NCBI GenBank assembly: GCA_034766995.1
Contig: CM068317.1
Location: 14,759,255 to 14,823,254, forward strand
Direction: 5' to 3'
Source: Acanthacorydalis orientalis
Taxonomy: Eukaryota > Arthropoda > Insecta > Megaloptera > Corydalidae
Length of the DNA: 64,000 nucleotides
Both the position numbers and the translations under genes were made by a program. The notes under the pieces were generated by a model that saw nothing but the letters and a program-made list of their open reading frames with translations, ran no database searches and had not been told where the DNA came from. The stretch's first letter is position 1, and each line of letters begins with the position of its first letter. This document shows positions 23,390 to 34,390 of this stretch, piece after piece.

Positions 23390-23390
23390 A

Positions 23391-23434
<44 letters not shown>

Positions 23435-23523
23435 ATGGCAAGATAGTGTGGTAAGATTGTTGAAATACGAAACGATTGAAAGACGAGTTAGGTCAAGAGT
23501 TAGACGTATTGTATAGTTTAGAA

Positions 23524-23586
<63 letters not shown>
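23390..23586. repeat. Two (TA)n tracts with (TG)n
   Basis: TA with TG at 23390-23435, and pure TA at about 23527-23586, separated by about 90 bp of unique sequence. Confidence 0.85.
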
Positions 23587-23588
<2 letters not shown>

Positions 23589-23590
23589 AG

Positions 23591-23662
23591 CAGGAATATT
23601 AAACCGAGCAGTGGAGGGTGAGAAATTTGCCAACCTCCTCTATGCAGACGATCAAGAAATAC
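23591..23662 (+). pseudogene. LINE reverse transcriptase scrap (YADD)
   Basis: Reads GILNRAVEGEKFANLLYADD, then QE and decay. FANLLYADD is the catalytic C motif of a non-LTR reverse transcriptase. Only about 24 residues remain, so the clade cannot be named. Confidence 0.5.
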
Positions 23663-23912
23663 ACATACATACACTAGTATAGTGTATGAGCCAAGAAGAA
23701 TGTTACTATAGTATTCTAGAAAGATGGATGATGTTCTATTCGTAGTGTGAGACGTGGTGTGATTGATGGCTGTGTGGTTCGAGTGCTTCAGAATCTGGAT
23801 TACTATCACCAGTAGAATATTAATTATAATCAACTATATCTAATTGTTAGGGGTGTTGGACCATTATAAAGTGATTCCTGACAATGGTTCATTATTATAA
23901 ACTTATTAGATA

Positions 23913-23918
<6 letters not shown>

Positions 23919-23975
<57 letters not shown>
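23919..23975. repeat. (TA)n microsatellite
   Basis: About 55 bp of TA. Confidence 0.9.
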
Positions 23976-23977
<2 letters not shown>

Positions 23978-24109
23978 TATCACAAAGAAATGAAGTGGAT
24001 GAATAACTTACATAGTATTCCAGCCACAATCAAACAGATTGATAGTATGTTTTGTCCCGGTTATAAGAAGTGCTTGCAGATACGAATCAAATTAGGAGTG
24101 TTTGAATTT

Positions 24110-24310
24110 TAGTACTTCTCGGGTGCCCTGTTGCCGTACGAAAATGGACGATTTGTAGAATAGAAACGCCCATTGAAGGCCTTACGTCGATCGTTATTTG
24201 GTGCGCTTTAATTACAGTCAGTTATGTAGAGTAAAAGCGCAGTAGGGGGAAAAACATTGTTGCACTACTGCAGTTTTCGGTACGACAGAAGCACTGTATC
24301 CCTTTCTGTA
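24110..24310 (+). repeat. Dispersed repeat of unknown nature, copy 1
   Basis: Homologous to 60487-60695 over about 190 bp. The best block is TTAATTACAGTCAG, TATGTAGA, TAAAAGCGCAG, AGGGGGAAAA, GTTGCACTA and TGCAGTTT in the same order and spacing. Neither copy has a shared open frame, and no transposon motif was recognised. Confidence 0.65.
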
Positions 24311-24781
24311 AAAGTTTTTTATATCCATTGCTGGAAAATGTGTGATACAAATTGAGAACATTCATTATATACTTTTTTTAGCATTATTACCAATAAAACA
24401 AGATATTAAAAATGTGTATAATTACGCAAAATTGTTTTATTCCACGTATTATAATTACTGAATATTTCTTGAGAATGGAGAAAATGTGTAATAATAATCT
24501 ACAATCTTCTCGGCTCAAAATTACAAAAAGCATTGGAAAAACTCAAAAAATTTCGAAATTTAGTAGGCTGTTTGACTATTGTAATGACGGATAAGTTACC
24601 AAACGTGAATATGGAATCAGTACATAAGTTCTGATCAAATATTCGACATGAGGAAGACGTGCTTGAAGATGATACTTAAAGTTCTAGTACACGAGCAAAA
24701 GTCCTGGAAACTGCATTGTTTTTTATTAATAGCCACCATCAACTAATCGTAAATTGTGTACTATGATTCTCAATATTTTAC
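24311..24781. other. Non-coding AT-rich stretch
   Basis: No gene recognised. The 60-codon frame at 24412-24594 has no domain. Confidence 0.4.
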
Positions 24782-25070
24782 TTAACCTTTCAATCCTTCC
24801 ACTTTTTGATAGGTATTTGCCAAAAACCTGAACGTTTTGCACCGACGGATCGGCGTTTCCGTCTTTTTTTATACATTGTAGGCGCACCGACAGGTCGGTG
24901 CGCTTGCGTTATAAAGATTAAGTTGGGCATTTTGGAAAAAAATATAATTTTCAATTAATTTAATTCAAAAGCATTAGGTTTTCCAAAAATATTATATATT
25001 TAAATATTTCTTTAGTAAATTATTATCTTCATTAACTCTTCCAGCTCGGTGCGACAGTTTTAAAACTGTC
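24782..25070. repeat. Orphan TTAA ends with adjacent palindromes
   Basis: TTAACCTTTCAATCC at 24782, a hairpin GCGCACCGAC-AG-GTCGGTGCGC at 24882-24903, and a second terminus-like TTAACTCTTCCAGCTCGG at 25032, followed 17 bp later by the perfect palindrome GACAGTTTTAAAACTGTC (25053-25070). The layout resembles the left end of the piggyBac at 38625. No mirrored right end was found for either. Confidence 0.4.
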
Positions 25071-25519
25071 CATGGTAGTGTAATAAACACAGTTTACCGC
25101 TTATATTTTTCATGACATTTACTATTTATGAAGGAATAGAAAGAATTTTAATTAGTAAAAAATCAAAGTCAGTTCTTACACCGTAGATTAGTATCAATAC
25201 AACATGCGTATTACAAGAAAATAAAGAAATGTAATTAAAAATATTAGTCTACTTCCACGCGACAAACGTTTAATGATCAGTAAACTGACATTTATTAAAC
25301 AATGCATGCGTACCAGGGCTAAGCTTAGTTTTGAAATGAAAGAGAGAATTAAAACAATCTTTTTGGTTTCTATCATTATTTTATAAAATTTATTAGTGGT
25401 AGTATTGAATAATAGAGGATAAGAAAGATTATCAGTTTTCGGTGAGGAACAAAAAGAAGGATATTTACGCGGTCAAGTGAGTTTAGCGCACTGGAATGGG
25501 CGATTTAATTTTTTAGTTG
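25071..25519. other. Non-coding AT-rich stretch
   Basis: No gene recognised. Confidence 0.4.
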
Positions 25520-26812
25520 TAAGAGAGAAGGCGCAAAAATTCACGAGAAAAAGGTAAAGAAAAGTCTAATTGAACTGAATTTTTTTATTTCTCAATAGAG
25601 TCCTCCTTAATACTAATACATTTTTTACAACGCTCAATGAGCTTTTCAAGACCTTCAAAAAATATTCTTTTGGTTTGCTTGAAAAGTGGTATGAAATAGC
25701 TGACTTCACTTCTTCATCGTCTTAAAAATTTTTACTCATCAAGTCCCTTTCAGATTTAGGAATAAAATGTAGTCGGTTGGGGCCAGATCTGGACTATATG
25801 ATGGATTTCTAAGTTCTTAGAAACCACACCAGTCACAGCAGCTATTGCAATCTGACTTCGGTAGACCGGAACATTGTCTTGCAAATGAAGAACACTTTTA
25901 GACTATTTTATATGTCTTTTTTCTTTAATGGCTTCTCGAAATCGACGAATACTTGACGCGTAGCACTCGCCGGTTATGCTGACACCATTTTCTTTGCATT
26001 CAATGAAGAAAATGCCTTCTGCATCCCAAAACACAGTCATCATCGTTTTTCTAGCCACTGCGACACCTTGAAATTTTTGGGTGAGTTCCCCCTTTTCCAA
26101 CCACAGCATGGATTCTTGCTTGCTCTCAGGTTGATAATGATGGACCTAAGTCTCGTCTCCGGTAACAATTCTGTTCAAAATCGCACGAAAATTGTCGCCA
26201 CACTACTCCAAAAACTCCCGACTGCGCTCATTCGTTGGCTCTTTTACACTGATTTAAGCATTCTCGGCACCCATCTTCCACGCCCGTTAATCATGCCAAA
26301 TACCATGATGATCATGCAAGATTTTGAGAATGGTGGTATCGGATACTCCAGTCATTTCTGCGAGTTGTTTCTTAGTCAGTCGACCATCTTCCGATACAAG
26401 ATTTTCGACTTCTTCATTAATGTCTAAGGTGGTTGCTTTGACCGGACGTCCAGAGCTGTAATCGTCGTCCAAGTCTTTCTTGTTTGAAAAGAGAATGCCA
26501 CTTATAAACCATGCTCTTTCCTGGTGACCGATCTCCGTAAACGGCAGACATCTCTTCCATGATGACTTTTGGGCCCTTTCCCTTGCTTAGTAGGGAATTT
26601 AACAACAGCGCGTAGTTCAATTTTCTCCATGATTTTGTAGTAACTTCAAGTGGAGTTGTTCCTTCGACGACAGTGTGATGACTACTGTTGACAGCACAAT
26701 GTTACTTCGCTTCTACACTAATTAAGAGTTCTCTGTTCAATCGTAACTAATAAGAAGTTACTCTGACCCTACCGTCCTCCATTCTCCTAGAATTTTTGAA
26801 CCCCCCTCATTT
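25520..26812 (-). mobile_element. Mariner (mellifera-like), near full length, inactivated
   Basis: The minus strand starts MEKIELRAVVKFPTKQGKGP (ATG 26631) and GPKVIMEEMSAVYGDRSPGK, then a second HTH (GRLTKKQLAEMTGVSDTTIL), VTGDET (Asp 1, followed by TAG where Trp is usual), VHHYQPES, QGVAVARKTMMTVFWDAEGI, LQDNVPVYRS (Asp 2), YSPDLAPTDYILF (Asp 3) and IERCKKCI-like ending. All three aspartates survive, but stops and frameshifts break the protein into at least four pieces. Candidate inverted ends share CAAAAATTC near 25532 and its complement near 26790. Exact boundaries are approximate. Confidence 0.75.
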
Positions 26813-27640
26813 TATATTTATTTTATATGTATTTTCATTTTTTCTCACGGCAGGAACTTTAAAAGACTATTTTTAACTAAATTCGTTATCCGAAATCGCT
26901 ATAAATGAAAGAATATTCAACGAAGCCAAAAGAGAAACTATCTGAACATATGATTCACATTATAATTTCTGAAATATTGGTATATCCCAAGTCGTAAATA
27001 AATTTTACTGTATATATATATATATATATATATAACGTTCGTATTCATATTGTGAATGTGTGTTTTATATCAGTCTGCAACAACAGGTGTCTTTTAAGAT
27101 AAAGGTGTTGTAAATTTTTCGTTATTTAGAATAAATTGTGTGCGTTAAGGTAATATGTGTGAAGTAAACGATAGCGAATGCAAGTTTTTGATAGTTTTCC
27201 GTTAAGATTTACGACAATAGAATTGTTTAATGAATCGACACATTTATTTTTTCCTAAATCCATAAAATTACAACATATCATTTTTTATTATTAAATCGGC
27301 TTTTAATAAAAAATGAGATTATAACTATAGATCAAGATTTTTTTTATTTTGAATGTAATGTTAATCGTGCAACGGGTGCTCGCGAGAAACTCATTTCAGT
27401 ATGTGTGCAAATTAATATTGTGCTATATATTTTTTCAACCAATCTATTGTAAACAAAAACACATCTGGTGTTATTTAAAATTACAATTCGGAATATGTTT
27501 GTTTTCAATGATAAGCGTGCAGAGTTTTACATTTTAAAAATAATATATTTAATGTAATTTAAAACAATTATCATTTATGGAAAAATGATTGAATTGTCAC
27601 AGTGGTGATGTGAGATGAAGTCGAATGTTTTTGATATAAT
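26813..27640. other. Non-coding AT-rich stretch
   Basis: Holds a 22 bp (TA)n run at 27012. No gene recognised. Confidence 0.4.
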
Positions 27641-27728
27641 TAATATTAATCAGTTTCATTGATTTCAATTATATTTACGATCACTAATATTAATCAGTTT
27701 CATTGGTTCCAATTATATTTACGATCAC
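27641..27728. repeat. Tandem duplication, 44 bp unit x2
   Basis: Two adjacent 44 bp copies starting TAATATTAATCAGTTTCATT, differing at two positions. Confidence 0.9.
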
Positions 27729-28573
27729 TATTGACAATGTAGGTAGTAAATTTAATGTTCATATATTCAAGACAGATTTGTTGACATCGTTTGGAACATT
27801 CTTTTATTGGATGAATTCCTCAACTTTACGATTATTATCCTCACTCTTAAATTTTGTAGATTTGTCAAATTCAATCATCTGTTTTCTAATATGTGAGTTA
27901 TTATCGATATTATATAATACTGTAGAGAAATAAAATGTTACAGATTTTTGAAAATGTTTCATATAAACGTACTTTTCATACTAAATATTACATTTGTGCA
28001 GGACCGTAGTCAAGGTGAACCAAGGGTGAATTACCTCCCTGGTTGCTCCGTTTTCCCTCCCTAACAAAATTTCCGATTTTAGGAGATTTAAAAATCATGG
28101 AGAATCATTGGGAGAATCTTCTTAATGTTGAACTTGATGATAAAAAACGTTTTTACGCCCCAAAAAAAACATTTCTTTGAGCGGATTTCCACCGACAACC
28201 CGGATCGTACAATTATATTAAATTATAACGTTAAGTCGAAAAAACTTCTTTGTTATAGTAAAACTTGTAATTTGTTTCAATAAATTATTGCGTTTTAATA
28301 ACTTGACTAATTATATAATATGAATTATGTAACTTCTTTTTTATTAATAAATTTTTCCTAAATAGATATTTTTTAAATATAGATTTGATTTTCGGTTTGA
28401 AGTTAAATAATTTTGAAATAAATAAATTATTTCCTCTCAAAAATTGCGTTTTTCCACTCTATGACAGTCTGGATGCGGGCCTGGATTTAGGTCTTTCTAA
28501 AAGTGCTATATTTTATAAAAAGTATGTGACCATATTATAGAAGTAATAATATAATCATTAATAGATCCACATA
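27729..28573. other. Non-coding AT-rich stretch
   Basis: No gene recognised. The 76-codon frame at 27703-27933 has no domain. Confidence 0.4.
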
Positions 28574-28629
28574 CACATACATATACACACACACATACAT
28601 ATATACACACCCACATATATATATATATG

Positions 28630-28694
<65 letters not shown>

Positions 28695-28695
28695 A
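28574..28695. repeat. Compound (CA)n/(TA)n/(TG)n microsatellite
   Basis: ACACAT repeats, then TA, ending in (GT)n: a nearly palindromic composition over about 120 bp. Confidence 0.9.
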
Positions 28696-29179
28696 CAAGT
28701 GATACTCCATATCACTTTTTGACATTGTAGTATAGTCACATATTTTGGAAATGACAAACAGTATTAGGCAAAAAAGTTGGAGTCATTTATTTTCATCCTG
28801 GTATTCATCATCGATAATTTTATTTTTATATTAGATAATATATAAGATATTGTAATGTATTTTACTGGAAAAAATACTTTAATAACTCATACTAATCTCG
28901 GAAATCTATCCGCGTTGTAACCATCATTCTCTACTTAATGTATATATATATGTGTATATATATATATATATATATACATGTATATAATTATAGTTACGTG
29001 CAAAACTGAGTCAATAAGTAGAAATTTTGCTTATTTTAATGTTATTAAAAAGCTCTTATATTGCATGAAACTACATTAATTGGCGCTTAAATAAATAAAT
29101 AGATTTGGAATGAAAGCCGTTTTAATAGAAAATGATGACCATAATAATAGGTTCAGTTTTGAACCACTTTGTAGAGAAT
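28696..29179. other. Possible 3' flank of Tc1 relic
   Basis: No gene. GGCAAAAAAGTTGGAGTCA at 28768 looks like a Tc1-type terminus and may be the end of the following relic. A short TA tract lies at 28940-28985. Confidence 0.35.
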
Positions 29180-30170
29180 ATTACATATGAATGTTAATAT
29201 TTGTCCCAAAAACCTCTTACCTTTTTTAATAGAAATTAATCTTTTTTTCATACTTTTGATAAGACTTTCACAATACTCGGATGGACTTTTCTCTCATTGG
29301 TTTCGTACTCATTCCCATAGGACATTAAGGTTTGACAAGAGTGAATCATAGTAATTCAAGTCCACTTTTAAGATATGATCATTATTTTTCAATGGAGTTG
29401 AGATCAGGACTTTGAGCTGGCCACTCTAGTATTTGAAAATTTTGATGACTCAACTAGTTATTTACTCTAATCTCGATATGTGTTTTGGGTCGTTATCGTG
29501 TTGAAATGTTACTTCATTTTCTGGATATGACATATTTTTGACTGTTTCTATCAGGTGCTCATTTAGAATATCTCGATACATTCCTTTGTTCAGATTACCC
29601 TCAATTCTATGTAGCGGTCTGACTCTGTACGCTGTAAAGCATCTCCATACCTTGATATTACCTGCACCATGTTTTATAGTTTAAATGAAATATTTCGCTT
29701 GCAGCTATTCTCCCTCTCTTTTTCAGTTTCACTGGCGGCCATCTGTAGTGCATCTATTAATTTTACTTTCATCCGACCGAATAACCTTCATCCACTCAGT
29801 CCATTTTTTATACCTTTTTACAAAGACTTTCTAGCTTTGATATTTTTCTTAGTAAGCAAAGGTTTCTTTTTCTTCTCGACAGCTCGAAATTTAGTAGCAC
29901 GTAATGCTCGTCGTATCGTTCACTTACTAATTTTCTAGTATGTTGCCTTAAAACCACTATGACCTGGAAGCTGAAGATGCCTTATCAGAAGCTAAATATC
30001 GAATCACTTTTATACTATCTTTCGTGGATAATTTCGAACTCCAACGTTCTTTGGTATTGGAAAATCACATTTCTTTTTAATTCCGTCCTTGAGTAAATTT
30101 TTCATGGATTACGCACGTACTGTCGAAATCGGATTCATTGTTGAAAATAAAAGAAACTAATAAACGGTAC
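29180..30170 (-). pseudogene. Tc1-like transposase relic
   Basis: Minus-strand frames give an HTH-linker region, WTEWMKVIRSDESKIN (Asp 1 in SDESK), TIKHGAGNIKVWRCFTA, VRPLHRIEGNLNKGMYRDIL, ENEVTFQHDNDPKHIS (Asp 2), a weak third-block region (FKY then SGQLK, usually WPAQSPDLNPIE), and a helical C-terminus. The motif order is that of Tc1 DD34E transposases. Multiple stops and frameshifts show long decay. Confidence 0.7.
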
Positions 30171-30478
30171 ACTTTGACGAATTGAATAAAACTGATGAAC
30201 GACCGACGCAGTATCTGTTATGTTTGTGTACACTGCACTCAAGCAAAATGTGGAAACAAACCATATTTTGAAAGCAGTAAAAAGTTGGTGCAAAAGTCAG
30301 CGAAAAACTAATATAAAATGGTTACAATAGAGGTATATTTATGAACCCTTATATGTTTTAAGCGGCTGAGTACTTCAAAGTATCAAATATAAAATACAAC
30401 TCCTAAAACATCACAATCATACATATGTATTTTTAAATAATTTTAAAATTTCAATATATTGGTTCAGTTTTGCAGTTG

Positions 30479-30482
<4 letters not shown>
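30171..30482. other. Non-coding AT-rich stretch
   Basis: No gene recognised. It may include the 5' end of the Tc1 relic. Confidence 0.35.
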
Positions 30483-30521
<39 letters not shown>

Positions 30522-30534
30522 ATATATATATATG

Positions 30535-30576
<42 letters not shown>

Positions 30577-30717
30577 GTATGTATGTGTATATATATATAT
30601 ATATATAACATCACACACACATACTTACACACACACACACACATACAGACACACACACATATACACACATATACAGACACACACACATATACACACATAG
30701 ACACACACACACATATA
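30483..30717. repeat. Compound (TA)n and (CA)n microsatellite
   Basis: TA with TATG/TGTG interruptions to about 30607, then (CA)n with CATA and CAGA units. Long frames across it are artefacts. Confidence 0.95.
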
Positions 30718-31019
30718 TTGAAAGCAGTATTGTTATCACTTGTATATTTTTAACGGATTCAGTTATAGGAAATATGAAAAGAAACATCTGCCTGAAAATA
30801 TTTCAATATTAACAAAGAAAGCACTTTCTATAGGTCTTTAATATAAAAAACGCATATTTGATTCTGTTGATAGAAACGAATATATTTCAGAAATACACTA
30901 ATGTATACATGTATTCATCTATAATTGAAAATTAAATATTTGCCGTTTTTTTTTCTGTAAGAAGAGTGTTTCGTAACATTATCTTGACCTTAAAAAAAAT
31001 ATTATCTAATCGACTATTA
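30718..31019. other. Non-coding AT-rich stretch
   Basis: No gene recognised. Confidence 0.4.
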
Positions 31020-31520
31020 AATTTAAAGTGTCTGAACAGCCACGTGTGCAGTGTTCATGTATAGCAGTGAAATATTCGTGCTTGCGCGTAAAGGTAACAG
31101 GAACGACGACGTCGATAGGCGTTCCGACGTCGATCAGAGATACGTGTTCGGCTATGATTGTGTAACGGAGTCGTCTGTGTTAGTGGTAGGTCCGCCAGAT
31201 CCATCATCACGGTGTCTACACTAACGTTCGCCATCAAAGAGTGGTGGCGCGATGTTACGCTGTGCGCTAAGGGGGGCGGCGCCACCGTAGGCCCGCTGCC
31301 CCCCGGCAGTCCCCATTTGCCGTGTTGTACGCCGTCAAAATGCCGTTCTGCAACATCATCGAACAACAATAACGACTATAACAGAACATCATCAGTGGCA
31401 TCAGCAGCGACAACGTCGCTATCAATATCTTCGTCGAAGCGCTCCATGGGCCACGCTCTCAGCATGTGCAGGTTTCACGGCTGCCGCCACAAAAAGAGTA
31501 AGTTAGTGAGAAATGTTTAA
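31020..31520 (+). other. GC-rich patch, candidate host exon or promoter
   Basis: A sharp rise in GC and CpG over the AT-rich background. The plus-strand frame 31158-31520 (about 120 codons) contains an Asn/Ser/Thr-rich run and ends GHALSMCRFHGCRHKKSK, where AAGAGTAAGTTAG could be a splice donor. Downstream, composition returns to AT-rich, as expected of an intron. No protein family was recognised, and the opposite strand is also open for 104 codons, so the coding call is uncertain. It is the best place in the window for a host gene's 5' exon. Confidence 0.35.
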
Positions 31521-31959
31521 AGTATTCTCTTTTCATTTCGTTTGCTACATATAAGCAATGATTGATGTTTTGGTTTGAGAGGAAATCGCACACATGTTGA
31601 GATTATTAAGATTTTTAAAATTATAATTATCTTTACATCTCGACTCATTACCTTGGTGGTCTTTATGTTTTATATGACTTTCTGACTTATAATACAAGCA
31701 TCAGTGAGTATATGATCCACAAAGTAGATTTAGATAACTATTAATACTGGAATTATGTAAATTTATCGAAGTTACACATGTCAAAACTAGTAATAAAAGA
31801 CAGAAACTCGAGCGATTTAAACGCATGAAGATTGTGTGTACAATTAGATTCTTGTTTAAAAAATAAACTCCAAACTGTTTTCACAGTCTTAATCTAAATC
31901 TGCCCAGCTTGTCCATCTGAATATAAAAATACATATTTTTTAATATGATATCTGTCTAA
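31521..31959. other. Non-coding AT-rich stretch
   Basis: No gene. It could be intron if the patch at 31020-31520 is an exon. Confidence 0.35.
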
Positions 31960-32260
31960 AGAATTAAATCATTTTCATCCCAAAAACCACATTAAAATTT
32001 TTCTATCAAAAATATTCAATAAATTATTATTGATTATTTTCGATTGCAGCTTATGCGCATTTTGATGTCAACGTCATCGTCTTCAGAGCACTAAGTTACA
32101 GGAATTGGTAACTTGGCACTCTGATGATGGCGCTACCATTGAAATGCGCATAAGCGGCAATCGAAAATAATCAATAATAATTTATTGAATATTGTTGATC
32201 AAAAAAAATTGATTTGGTTTCTGGGGTGAAAAAAAATCATTTGAGAAAGTGAATTTAATC
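31960..32260. mobile_element. Fold-back (long inverted repeat) MITE
   Basis: About 300 bp. AATATTCAATAAATTATTAT and TGATTATTTTCGATTG, TTATGCGCAT on the left are mirrored on the right with few differences, giving arms of roughly 110 bp around a short centre. No coding capacity. Related fragments lie at 7.6-7.9 and 11.4 kb. Confidence 0.75.
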
Positions 32261-32310
32261 AGTCAGAATTATTTTTATATCTGTTATTTGATATGTTTAA
32301 AATGTTGGTA

Positions 32311-33037
32311 TAGTCCAGTGGATCTGGTTGTGGAGGTCTGGATCAGAATGGCCCGTCTAATCCTGGTTGTGGGACGGTGAGGGGAGTTGAATAGAGTATA
32401 ATTGCACTTTTGTGAAATGTCAGATCATACGCTCTCGCAGTCTGCGCGAAATAAGAATTAAATTCCGGTTTTTAAAATACCTCTCTTCCTGTTGTATCTA
32501 CAAAACAAATTAAAAAACCATTTTGTACATAATTTAATTCTCTGTAACTTTCCGCGCATACGGTTCACGCGTCCTTTTGCAGCAATGTAAAACAATAAAT
32601 ATTTATCGTACAAGAAAAAGTTTAATACAAAAGTTGTAAATTTTTTCATGTCCTATAACTTTGTTAATGGGTATCTTTAACGTCAGACGAACGAAAAACG
32701 AGAAAAATGCAAAATACTTTTTAGTCGGGTTTTTTGCAACAAATAAAAAAAATATTCATAGCATGAAAAAAGTATGAGAAACAAAGTTATAAAGAATTAA
32801 ATTCTCTACAAAACGGTTTTCTAATTTATTTTGTAGCTATAACAGGAAGCTAGATATTTTTTTAAAAATAAAATTTGACTCTTTTTTCTCGCTGGCCGCG
32901 ACAGTGTAAGTTCTGACAGTTCACAAAAGTTTACTTATACTCTAGTCCCCCCTCTCCCTCACCATCCCAAAACTAGAATCAGACGGTCCATTCTGATATA
33001 AGGATAGGCCCGAATTTCAGTCAGATCTATTGGACTA
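32311..33037. mobile_element. Giant fold-back element, about 340 bp arms
   Basis: Starts TAGTCCAGTGGATCTG and ends with the near-complement CAGATCTATTGGACTA. Inner matches recur in mirrored order to the centre: TCAGAATGGCCCGTCT, ACTTTTGTGAA, TTCCTGTTGTATCTACAAAA, ATAATTTAATTCT and ATAACTTTGT. So almost the whole 727 bp is two diverged inverted arms with a centre near 32680. No transposase. A different MITE starts 5 bp beyond its right end. Confidence 0.75.
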
Positions 33038-33041
33038 ATAA

Positions 33042-33229
33042 AGGCTAGCGCACATTATGACAGATTGCATCGTTGCGGATCGGTCAAAAATCCACCTGAC
33101 AACCTATTCCAATGCGTTGTGATTCGACCCGGCTCGGTAGTAGTGTGCAATGGCACATGTAAAATGTATGGAAGCGATCCATGCGGATTTTTCCGAAACG
33201 TTGCAATCCGTCCTAATGTACTCTAGCCT
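33042..33229. mobile_element. Harbinger-like MITE, TAA target duplication
   Basis: 188 bp with imperfect inverted ends of about 37 bp: AGGCTAGCGCACATTATGAC on the left, and reversed AGGCTAGAGTACATTAGGAC on the right. TAA is duplicated at 33039-33041 and 33230-33232. A 3 bp TWA duplication is typical of PIF/Harbinger. Confidence 0.75.
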
Positions 33230-33390
33230 TAACTGCTATGAAAGTCATCTTCAAGCATTCAGAAAATTTAAAAAAAAATAACTTCGAATAATCTTATAAA
33301 TCAGTATATTTTTCTTTTTTTATGTATTGACAAATTTGTTTAAAGAATATTTGTCAAAAAAAAATCGAAATTTGTGTCAAGTTTTTTGCC

Positions 33391-33730
33391 TTAACACGTT
33401 CATCCCGGCGAGCTTTTTCATATTCTGAACGATGGGTCAGCGCGTGATTATAAGTTGTTTACTCTTCTGGCGGCACTTGTTTGATTGTTTTCGTTATCAG
33501 TGATTTGCCATTTAGTTTATCATGAGCAGTGAATGTGTAGTATTAACTGCTAGTTCAGTTTGCACACAGTGAATATTATTATTTAACCTCCTCCTATAAC
33601 TTTATATTTAGACGCAGTTTTCCTTAAATTACGCTTTTATAAATATAATTGGAAACATATATGTGAACCAATGGTGGCTCAAAAGCACAACTTGTGGACT
33701 ATCGGATCCACGGCGGATTGAACGTGTTAA
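33391..33730. mobile_element. piggyBac-type MITE with TTAA ends
   Basis: TTAACACGTTCATCC on the left and GGATTGAACGTGTTAA on the right are near-perfect inverted ends, with TTAA at both edges. 340 bp, no coding sequence. Confidence 0.75.
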
Positions 33731-33943
33731 TGTGATTACTTTCCTTTGAAAAACAGTCTCGTTACTTGTTCATTCGCAAGATAACTGATTCTTATAGTAT
33801 AGAAATTGATTGAATAAAGCTATTAGTATATAAATATCTATTATTTGAAAATAATTTAATGAACCCTTTCTATTTTAAATTGAATTTCTTCATTTTTGTG
33901 TATAATATACGTTGTTTTTGAACTCTTAGTTTCTTTTTTTACT

Positions 33944-34008
<65 letters not shown>

Positions 34009-34390
34009 CTATAATCTGTCCATTGACACGAGTAAATGGTTCCACGAAAACAGCCTGTAAATAAAAACTGCTTAAATGGATCCATAGAAAGCTGTTTAAA
34101 ATAGGGATCTGTTACATATTCTCAAATATTTTACTTTTACTCGATTAAAAATGTTTTAACTAACGGTTTTTTTTTAAATATAGTTTTATAGAAGATGTTA
34201 CTGATAACAAAAAAAAACACTTTATTTTTGTGTCAAAAAAAAAACACTTTATTTTTGTGTCATTTATTTTCATTAAGTATCACAAAGCTTACAACTACAG
34301 TTACCTATTCATAATCACACTTGCTACATGAATCTTCTACTATTATGGCTGTCGTCATTATAGTTGTAGCTGTCGTGGTCGTTAATGTTG
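33731..34390. repeat. (TA)n tract and a 26-27 bp direct duplication
   Basis: TA tract at about 33947-34003. At 34209-34261, an A-run followed by CACTTTATTTTTGTGTC occurs twice in tandem. No gene. Confidence 0.7.

Noticed and set aside
24782..25035. A complete TTAA-to-TTAA element
   Set aside because: The two TTAA sequences are in the same orientation, and the right side is not an inverted copy of the left.
31055..31369. 104-codon minus-strand frame in the GC-rich patch
   Set aside because: It overlaps a longer plus-strand frame that ends at a plausible splice donor. High GC alone opens frames on both strands.
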